The translations under genes were made by a program, and so were the position numbers. DNA of 11,390 bases, taken from contig JAEWIG010000196.1 of NCBI GenBank assembly GCA_023387295.1, positions 1 through 11,390 on the forward strand, written 5' to 3'. The DNA is from Bacillota bacterium (lineage in GTDB: Bacteria > Bacillota > Bacilli > Bacillales > Cytobacillaceae). Every line of letters begins with the position of its first letter. Position 1 is the first letter of the stretch. The notes beneath the pieces were generated by a model. It saw nothing but the letters and a program-made list of their open reading frames with translations. It did no database searches and was not told the origin of the DNA. This document shows positions 6,860 to 11,390 of this stretch, piece after piece.

Positions 6860-7216
6860 CTACGAAAGGAACGTTAATGGTAGTTTCATAAAACCTAAAT
6901 ATAGAACAAATCCAAACGAAACAGCGAATGACAACCAGAACATGGTTGTTTTCTTTCCCTTCACTGTTCTCACAAGAATCATTTCTAGCATTGCAATAAC
7001 AAAAATTCCTACTAATGACTTTACTACATATAGTGCACTAATACTGTTGATACTAAATAATATCCATACACCTGTTGCAATGATAATTAAATATAACAGT
7101 CTTAGCGCCATTTGAACTATTTTTGCTGCTCGTGCTTTACCACTTTTATGTAATCCAAAGGCGACAATAAATAAAATAATTGTTAATAGCCATGCCGTAA
7201 TATGAGAATGAATCAT
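6860..7216 (-). CDS. yisL: YisL family membrane protein (UPF0344)
   Basis: I start at ATG 7216, giving 118 aa. A GGGGGGT Shine-Dalgarno at 7229-7223 lies 6 bases upstream and would be inside the longer version that starts at 7231. It begins MIHSHITAWLLTIILF, close to the N-terminus remembered for B. subtilis YisL. Four hydrophobic helices are visible, at about residues 6-23, 36-56, 62-82 and 91-110, with short basic loops (HKSGKARAAK, RTVKGKK). It is therefore an integral membrane protein. Its biochemical function is unknown. It follows yisK on the same strand with a 95-bp gap, the order also seen in B. subtilis. Confidence 0.88.
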   Translation of the reverse strand: MIHSHITAWLLTIILFIVAFGLHKSGKARAAKIVQMALRLLYLIIIATGVWILFSINSISALYVVKSLVGIFVIAMLEMILVRTVKGKKTTMFWLSFAVSFGFVLYLGFMKLPLTFLS

Positions 7217-7245
7217 TTTAATACCCCCCATGTAAAATCGATATA

Positions 7246-7275
7246 ATCATATCATATATATAGGGATTTTACCAA
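7246..7275 (-). promoter_or_regulatory. Candidate promoter for yisL
   Basis: On the minus strand, TTGGTA (7275-7270) and TATGAT (7251-7246) are 18 bp apart (4/6 and 5/6 matches). Together with the 95-bp gap after yisK, this suggests yisL has its own start, although no clear terminator separates the two genes. Confidence 0.35.
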
Positions 7276-7311
7276 AGATATGGTGTTAATATTACAAACC
7301 ATCTTTTCCCA

Positions 7312-8214
7312 TTAATCTTCTACTTTATTTTTTAATGTACCAATCTTCTCTACCGAGATTTCAATCCTATCGCCAGGTTGTAAAAATCGGGGTGGTTTAA
7401 ACCCTTTACCTACCCCAGCAGGTGTACCAGTTGCAATGATATCGCCAGGTTGTAATGTCATACCCTGTGATAGCACCGCAATAATTTCTTCAACCGGAAA
7501 AATAAAGTTCTCCGTATTTGATTCCTGTCTAACTTCACCATTTACCGTCGTTTGAATTTGTAGGTTATTCGGATTTTCGATCGCTTGAGAATGAACAATC
7601 CACGGACCCATTGGACATGTCGTATCAAGGCTTTTCCCAATAAAGAACTGTTTATGCTTAGCTTGAAGATCTCTAGCTGTAATGTCATTTATAATCGTAT
7701 AGCCAAATATAAATTTTAGCGCCTCTTCTCGCTTAATCCCTCTTCCTTCTCTCCCAATGACAATCGCTAATTCTCCCTCATAATCTAGCTGTTCTGTTAT
7801 ATCTCGATGAGAAAGGATCATTTCTTCCGTGCCAATAACCGTTGTCGGTGCCTTCGTAAAAACCATTACATGCTCAGGAATATCATCCTTGCTCCCCATT
7901 TCAATGGCATGCTCTGCATAATTCTTACCGACACAGAAAATATTTTTTCGAGGAACTGGAATGGGCGCTATTAATCGGACATCCTCAAGTGGAATTAAAA
8001 GTCCCTCTTCTTGACGAACGGCCCAATCCAATAAATCTCTTACTTTATGAATAAATGCATCCCCTAATGCGATGCACTCTATCATCGTCTCAGGAAAATC
8101 ACTTTCTCCATATTTTTTCTCTGCAGCTTTATGCAGTGGCAAAACTTTCGAACTACTTTCATCGACTACTCCGACAAATGCTTTCCCATCTATGTCTGCT
8201 GTTACAAATTTCAT
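7312..8214 (-). CDS. yisK: YisK, fumarylacetoacetate hydrolase-family enzyme (probable oxaloacetate decarboxylase)
   Basis: This is a complete 300-aa protein; B. subtilis YisK is about the same length. A FAH-fold catalytic domain starts near residue 83 after a short N-terminal domain. Metal ligands fit the family pattern: E146 and E148 in DYEGELAIVIG, and D177 in NDITARD. The lid motif CVGKNYAEHAIEM (94-106) gives the His102/Glu105 pair that acts in FAHD1-type decarboxylases. The conserved FIGKSLDTTCPMGP (191-204) and ATGTPAGVGKGF (261-272) loops are present. B. subtilis YisK has been reported as an oxaloacetate decarboxylase linked to the Mbl cytoskeleton; transfer of that role here is inference from similarity. 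The enzyme is cytosolic. The start ATG 8214 follows AGGGGTG. It is divergent from gerPA and upstream of yisL. Confidence 0.92.
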   Translation of the reverse strand: MKFVTADIDGKAFVGVVDESSSKVLPLHKAAEKKYGESDFPETMIECIALGDAFIHKVRDLLDWAVRQEEGLLIPLEDVRLIAPIPVPRKNIFCVGKNYAEHAIEMGSKDDIPEHVMVFTKAPTTVIGTEEMILSHRDITEQLDYEGELAIVIGREGRGIKREEALKFIFGYTIINDITARDLQAKHKQFFIGKSLDTTCPMGPWIVHSQAIENPNNLQIQTTVNGEVRQESNTENFIFPVEEIIAVLSQGMTLQPGDIIATGTPAGVGKGFKPPRFLQPGDRIEISVEKIGTLKNKVED

Positions 8215-8253
8215 ATCGACACACCCCTAGGCATTATTAATTGGATTATTTCT

Positions 8254-8283
8254 ATAATAGAAGAATTGGAGATATAATGTAAA
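8254..8283 (-). promoter_or_regulatory. Sigma-A-like promoter for yisK
   Basis: On the minus strand, TTTACA (8283-8278) and TATTAT (8259-8254) are each 5/6 matches, 18 bp apart. They lie about 40 bp before the yisK start and on the opposite strand to the gerP promoter. Confidence 0.5.
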
Positions 8284-8359
8284 GTTTAGAAATATTTACG
8301 TGTAATAAAGATATGAGGATTAAGAATGCTAAGGACTTATACTTGAACACTCACAGGTA

Positions 8360-8371
8360 ATTTGGGCTTTT
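8360..8371 (+). promoter_or_regulatory. GerE-type binding site
   Basis: ATTTGGGCTTTT fits the GerE consensus RWWTRGGYnnYY at every position. It lies immediately upstream of the sigma-K -35 element of gerP. GerE modulates many late mother-cell genes, up or down. The direction of its effect here cannot be read from the sequence. Confidence 0.6.
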
Positions 8372-8376
8372 TAATC

Positions 8377-8403
8377 ACAAACAGTTAATCATTACATAGG
8401 ATA
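8377..8403 (+). promoter_or_regulatory. Sigma-K promoter of the gerP operon
   Basis: CATAGGATA (8395-8403) matches the sigma-K -10 pattern CATAnnnTA exactly. AC at 8377-8378 lies 16 bases upstream, as expected for the -35. The gerP operon of B. subtilis is known to be sigma-K dependent, so this fits late mother-cell expression during coat assembly. Confidence 0.75.
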
Positions 8404-8433
8404 TAAGGGAGATTAAAGCAAAGGGTGTCGTGT

Positions 8434-8655
8434 ATGCCAGCTATCGTAGGAGTTGCGCAAGTTATATCTATTGGAACAGGGGCCGTTTTTAATATTGGAG
8501 ATGTCTATAAAATCATGCCCGTATCAAGTGCAAAGACTTTTTCTGGGGCAGGTTCTTTTAATACAGGCGATGGCTTACATGTTTATAATCAGCAAAGCTC
8601 AACAAACACTTACGATTCTGATGGCGTTGACCAAGGTATCATTCTTACCGTTTAA
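8434..8655 (+). CDS. gerPA: Spore germination protein GerPA
   Basis: Start ATG 8434 has AAAGGGTG six bases upstream; an upstream GTG at 8425 falls within this ribosome binding site and is rejected. The product is 73 aa, the length I recall for B. subtilis GerPA. It begins MPAIVGVAQVISIGTGAVFN and has a glycine/serine-rich middle (SSAKTFSGAGSFNTGD, 31-46). It is homologous along its length to GerPF, encoded last in this operon. It is a small spore-coat-associated protein with no signal or membrane segment. It is first in the operon, so it is made in the mother cell. GerP proteins let germinants pass the coat to reach inner-membrane receptors. Confidence 0.93.
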   Translation: MPAIVGVAQVISIGTGAVFNIGDVYKIMPVSSAKTFSGAGSFNTGDGLHVYNQQSSTNTYDSDGVDQGIILTV

Positions 8656-8699
8656 GATAAAAACTATTTTTTTTTCATTTCTTCTCAAAGGTGATTATG

Positions 8700-8915
8700 A
8701 TGAATTTTTATATTCAACAATCCATTCAAATAAATTCCATAAAAATTGGTGGTATTTCTAATTCTTCTGTCTTCCAAGTTGGAAGTGCTGGCATCATAAA
8801 GCCATCTGCTCATCTATACAATACAGGTGGATTCACTGAACCAGCTCCAAGTCCTGTCGGATCGCCTGCTGGTACAGGATTTTCAACTCCTTTTGTTCCA
8901 TTAGCATCGAAATAA
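8700..8915 (+). CDS. gerPB: Spore germination protein GerPB
   Basis: I start at ATG 8700 (71 aa), because AAAGGTG at 8687-8693 is 6 bases away; the adjacent ATG 8697 is only 3 bases from it. The product begins MNFYIQQSIQINSIKIG. It carries the SNSSVFQVGSAGII segment (20-33), an NTGG turn (41-44) like GerPA and GerPF, and a Pro/Gly-rich C-terminus ending PFVPLASK. GerPD shares the MNF start and the PFVPL end, so the two look like paralogues. The gene is 44 bp after gerPA in the same transcription unit. Confidence 0.92.
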   Translation: MNFYIQQSIQINSIKIGGISNSSVFQVGSAGIIKPSAHLYNTGGFTEPAPSPVGSPAGTGFSTPFVPLASK

Positions 8916-8983
8916 ATCGCACTAAAAGTAACAAATTTTACGAAAACAGACTTTTTATTACGTATTTCAGTGAGGTGGTGTGA

Positions 8984-9601
8984 ATGACGAACGACTTCTA
9001 TTCTTATCTAGAACAGCTACATTCCTATGTACAAATGCAGGAAAAGAGAATACAAAGCTTAGAGGAGTCGGTAAATAGGCTGAAGGAAGAAGTTAACGTT
9101 CTTAAAAATCGTCCTCCGATTAAGGTTGATACAATTGAGTATAAGTTTGATCAACTCAAGGTTGAGACGCTTGACGGGACATTGAACATTGGCTTAAACC
9201 CTTCTGATTTACAAAACATCGAAGATTTTGCAGTCAACAACAAAGGTATTCAAACACCATTTTCTCCCCAACAGCAAATGAAGCGAACGATAGAAATTGA
9301 GGAGGAAATCTATCAATATTTAGAAAATCAATTACCTCAAGTAATCACTGAAGTACAAGAAAAAAATAAGCTTCATTTCGATGAATCCTATCTTTCATTT
9401 ATTAAAGAAGATATAAAGAAACAATTACCTGTTCGAATTGATCATCATCTAAAGCAGTTCCAAGCCTTTAGCCGTGAAACGAACGAATCAGAGAATATTA
9501 ATATCAAAATCATCAATATTTTAACAAAAGAAATCCGCAATGGAGTGGAGACGTTTATGAGAAATCTACCTGAAAATATAAAAGGAATGAAGGTTGAATG
9601 A
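8984..9601 (+). CDS. gerPC: Spore germination protein GerPC
   Basis: The product is 205 aa, matching the B. subtilis length. ATG 8984 has GAGGTG six bases upstream. The N-terminus (about residues 5-43) is a coiled coil with heptad spacing (LEQLHSYVQMQEKRIQSLEE...). A beta segment follows (VDTIEYKFDQLKVETLDGTL, 48-67). The rest is charged and helical (IEEEIYQYLENQLPQVITEV, then helices to the C-terminus). It is the only gerP product without the short beta motif shared by the others and probably acts as an oligomeric scaffold in the coat; that role is inference. Its stop codon overlaps the gerPD start (ATGA). Confidence 0.93.
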   Translation: MTNDFYSYLEQLHSYVQMQEKRIQSLEESVNRLKEEVNVLKNRPPIKVDTIEYKFDQLKVETLDGTLNIGLNPSDLQNIEDFAVNNKGIQTPFSPQQQMKRTIEIEEEIYQYLENQLPQVITEVQEKNKLHFDESYLSFIKEDIKKQLPVRIDHHLKQFQAFSRETNESENINIKIINILTKEIRNGVETFMRNLPENIKGMKVE

Positions 9602-9774
9602 ATTTTCAAGTGTATAATCGAGAGCTTTCTGTTGGTCATATACGCATCATCGGTGTCTCTAGTTCGTCGATTTTAATGATAGGTGATACACAAACAATTC
9701 AGCTTGCTTCTGCATTTGATACTCCACCAGAATCTTTAATCATTGGACCTTTTGTTCCTTTGTCTCCGGAGTAA
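9598..9774 (+). CDS. gerPD: Spore germination protein GerPD (58 aa)
   Basis: This short gene starts at ATG 9598, overlapping the gerPC stop by four bases (ATGA), and ends with TAA 9772-9774. The 58-aa length equals that recalled for B. subtilis GerPD. The product begins MNFQVYNRELSVGHIRIIGV, contains SSSSILMIGDTQTIQL and ends IGPFVPLSPE, so it resembles GerPB at both ends. Translational coupling with gerPC is likely, helped by GAAGG just before the start. gerPE follows after 4 bp. Confidence 0.92.
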   Translation: MNFQVYNRELSVGHIRIIGVSSSSILMIGDTQTIQLASAFDTPPESLIIGPFVPLSPE

Positions 9775-9778
9775 GAAA

Positions 9779-10150
9779 ATGCTACAGAGGACATCAATTG
9801 TTGAGCAGCTTCATCTTGATTCGGTATCATTCTCCTCCGTGATAGAACTTGGAGATTCTAGTTATATCCAAGGGTTTTCACGCGCTTTAGCCATTCAACG
9901 TGAAGAAGATATTTTTTTTGGTAACGAAGGCGATTTTAATCGTTTCCCTGTTTTTTCGATTCCATTTTCATTTCTTCCAGTTGAAGAAAATTTTACGATG
10001 TTTACAACTCAGCTTCATCCTATCATTAAAGTAAAAACGATTGAAGTCATGGGTACTTCATCTGCAGCTGTCATCCATATTGGAAGCAGTAATCATATTT
10101 TAATGGAATCAAGAGTAAAGCATATCCGCCAGCTGAGGCCAAAAGAATAA
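9779..10150 (+). CDS. gerPE: Spore germination protein GerPE
   Basis: I start at ATG 9779 (123 aa). GGAG at 9768-9771, inside the end of gerPD, is 7 bases upstream. The open frame extends further up, but only as out-of-frame gerPD sequence. Two similar segments are visible: SVSFSSVIELGDSSYI (15-30) and IEVMGTSSAAVIHIGSSNHI (88-107), suggesting an internal duplication of the short beta motif found in the other GerP proteins. A less conserved linker with FFGNEGDFNRFPVFSIPF lies between. It is a coat-associated factor of unknown biochemical role. Confidence 0.9.
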   Translation: MLQRTSIVEQLHLDSVSFSSVIELGDSSYIQGFSRALAIQREEDIFFGNEGDFNRFPVFSIPFSFLPVEENFTMFTTQLHPIIKVKTIEVMGTSSAAVIHIGSSNHILMESRVKHIRQLRPKE

Positions 10151-10199
10151 TGCTAAAATCCACGTCAATTTTATTTTTGTTTGAAAAGGATGTTCTGCT

Positions 10200-10418
10200 A
10201 TGCCAGCTATAATTGGACCGGTACAAGTTGTAAATGTGACCGGAGGAGTTGTTCAATTCGGGGACGCCCTCAATATTTCTCCTAAAAACAGTTCAAAAAC
10301 GTTTACAGGACAGGGGGCTTTAAATACAGGGGGCTTTATCATTACTAATAATGGACTAAATGCAACCAATGTGCTTGATACAAACTTAATTGATCAACCG
10401 ATTATCGGAAACAATTAA
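10200..10418 (+). CDS. gerPF: Spore germination protein GerPF
   Basis: The product is 72 aa; ATG 10200 follows AAAAGGA. It begins MPAIIGPVQVVNVTGG and has FGDALNISPKNSSKTF (20-35) followed by an NTGG turn (42-45). It aligns end to end with GerPA without gaps beyond a few residues. It is last in the operon, 49 bp after gerPE, and is followed by a terminator shared with the convergent addA. Confidence 0.93.
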   Translation: MPAIIGPVQVVNVTGGVVQFGDALNISPKNSSKTFTGQGALNTGGFIITNNGLNATNVLDTNLIDQPIIGNN

Positions 10419-10457
10419 AAAAAGTGGCTAGTTCAAGTTCGCTGAACTGCCACTTTT
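10418..10457. terminator. Bidirectional terminator between gerPF and addA
   Basis: AAAAGTGGC (10420-10428), one bulged T, then AGTTCA (10430-10435) pair with TGAACT (10443-10448) and GCCACTTTT (10449-10457), with a 7-base loop. On the plus strand only TTTT follows. On the minus strand a seven-base T-run follows, so it is an even better terminator for addA. Confidence 0.85.
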
Positions 10458-10502
10458 ACCTAAATCACCAACTAAATAGATAGAGACTGCTGATGAATGT
10501 AG

Positions 10503-11390
10503 TTAAAGCTTTATTGTATGCGCCCCATCGAAGAAAAATAAATATCTCTCTGTAACTTCGCGCTTTAATATTTGTTCTAATGCCATCGTATACATATCAA
10601 TTTGTACTCGATACCTATCCTCTAGCACGCTTTTTGCTTCTGTAAATCCACCCTTAAATCGATCGGTAATTCTATCCGTTTTATAATCAAGCAGGACCAT
10701 TCCATCCTCATCTTCAAATACACAGTCAATAATTCCCTGAATAAGAACGTGCTCATCTTCTCCTTGCCATTCTTGATACATAATACTTGCAGGATAAGAT
10801 AAGCTGAAAGGAATTTCTCGTTTTACTACCTTTGCATTCATAACTCTTTCACCAATTTCAGTATCAAAAAAACTAATAACGGCAGCTGGATCGATACTGT
10901 CTCTTTGCTCAGCCGTCAATAACTCCTTTTCCACTAAATCATCTAACAACGAACAAACGGATTCCTCCGTTGCTCGTTTGCTAAAGTCCATTTGCTGCAT
11001 AACCATATGCATGGCAGTTCCACGTTCTGCTGGTGTCAGTGATTTGGCCTGCATAAACCTTGGCCGATTAAATAGCGGCTTCTTAAGTGTTCGGATTAAA
11101 TCAGTCCCACTTTCCTCTTGTTCAAATAGCTCCCTTTGCCGCTTAACTTCTGAAACAGATTGTTTTGACCTTGAATTCACTGCATTCTCATGTGTGTAGG
11201 TCCATGATAATGTGCTTTCAATCTTATCTTTATAGGAGGATTCAACTGGTACCATTTCGCCAGCATACACTTTTTCTAAATATTCTTCCTCCGCACCTTC
11301 AGTCTCAGTTTCAATCCTCGCTACTTCATCATGCCTTAAAATCTCAACCTTGCAGCATGATGGATGCTCAATGTTTTCAGCAGGGATAAG
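10503..11390 (-). CDS. addA: AddA, ATP-dependent helicase/nuclease subunit A (C-terminal 295 residues)
   Basis: The frame is open from the right edge to the stop at 10503-10505, giving 295 residues, about a quarter of a typical ~1,200-aa AddA. The helicase domains lie outside the window. The visible part is the RecB-type nuclease domain. In window residue numbers it has GTAMHMVMQQ with His128, GIIDCVF with Asp222, LLDYKTDR with Asp235 and Lys237, and QIDMY with Gln263 and Tyr267, so the nuclease site appears intact. AddAB resects double-strand breaks and recognises Chi for RecA-dependent repair. The C-terminus reads ERYLFFFDGAHTIKL. The GTG/Met at 11270 is internal, not a start. Confidence 0.93.
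   Translation of the reverse strand, partial: LIPAENIEHPSCCKVEILRHDEVARIETETEGAEEEYLEKVYAGEMVPVESSYKDKIESTLSWTYTHENAVNSRSKQSVSEVKRQRELFEQEESGTDLIRTLKKPLFNRPRFMQAKSLTPAERGTAMHMVMQQMDFSKRATEESVCSLLDDLVEKELLTAEQRDSIDPAAVISFFDTEIGERVMNAKVVKREIPFSLSYPASIMYQEWQGEDEHVLIQGIIDCVFEDEDGMVLLDYKTDRITDRFKGGFTEAKSVLEDRYRVQIDMYTMALEQILKREVTERYLFFFDGAHTIKL

Noticed and set aside
7276..7309. Hairpin AAGATGGT/ACCATATCTT between yisK and yisL as a terminator
   Set aside because: On the minus strand it has a bulge and a long loop and is followed by TTTGG rather than a T-run, so termination is not supported.
8453..8761. 102-codon plus-strand open frame across gerPA and the gerPB start
   Set aside because: It is an out-of-frame shadow of gerPA and gerPB, which have correct starts, lengths and motifs.
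9445..9639. Minus-strand frames inside gerPC (9445-9639) and around gerPE/gerPF (10071-10256)
   Set aside because: They are antisense to recognised gerP genes and have no Shine-Dalgarno or family features.
10978..11389. Plus-strand frames inside addA (10978-11199, 11165-11389), and similar frames at 5600-5785 and 8055-8240
   Set aside because: All are antisense to strongly supported genes and show no start signals of their own.
1..11390. Search for CRISPR arrays, tRNA or rRNA genes, insertion sequences, prophage genes or defence systems
   Set aside because: No direct repeat arrays, tRNA-like cloverleafs, transposase motifs or phage-type genes were seen; all large frames are explained by chromosomal Bacillaceae genes.

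Overview
The window is chromosomal DNA from a low-GC, spore-forming Firmicute of the family Bacillaceae. It carries a complete gerPABCDEF spore-coat operon, the C-terminus of addA, and recognisable counterparts of Bacillus subtilis yitL, yitK, yisK and yisL. Ribosome binding sites are strong and GGAGG-like. One intergenic repeat resembles a family I recall from many Bacillaceae genomes. Gene order is related to the B. subtilis yis/yit region but not identical: the yit pair lies much closer to yisKL, and addA abuts gerPF with no sbcDC/yisB between them. I do not assign a species.

Layout: (1) 1-294, minus: N-terminus of a CvfB/YitL S1-type RNA-binding protein. (2) 468-959, plus: YajQ/YitK, divergent from (1), with a leader hairpin and a terminator. 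(3) 1094-2626, minus: a membrane-anchored GH13 alpha-amylase-like protein that has lost key catalytic residues. (4) 2627-3049: a long intergenic stretch with a structured repeat. (5) 3050-3613, plus: a 187-aa protein of unknown function, followed by a ~127-bp inverted repeat. (6) 3817-6720, minus: a FIST-PAS-GGDEF-EAL sensor protein with an intact EAL domain and a degenerate GGDKF signature. (7) 6860-7216 and 7312-8214, minus: YisL membrane protein and YisK FAH-family enzyme. (8) 8434-10418, plus: gerPA to gerPF behind a sigma-K-type promoter with a GerE-type box; gerPD is only 58 codons and overlaps gerPC. (9) 10503-11390, minus: C-terminal nuclease domain of AddA, convergent with gerPF across a shared terminator.

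Functionally this is mostly core Bacillaceae housekeeping plus one sporulation operon needed for germinant access through the spore coat. The most unusual items are the apparently dead but intact GH13 ectoprotein, the cyclic-di-GMP sensor with its altered GGDEF domain, and the shared short motif running through five of the six GerP proteins. I see no phage, insertion sequence, CRISPR array, tRNA or rRNA, and no convincing new multi-gene system.
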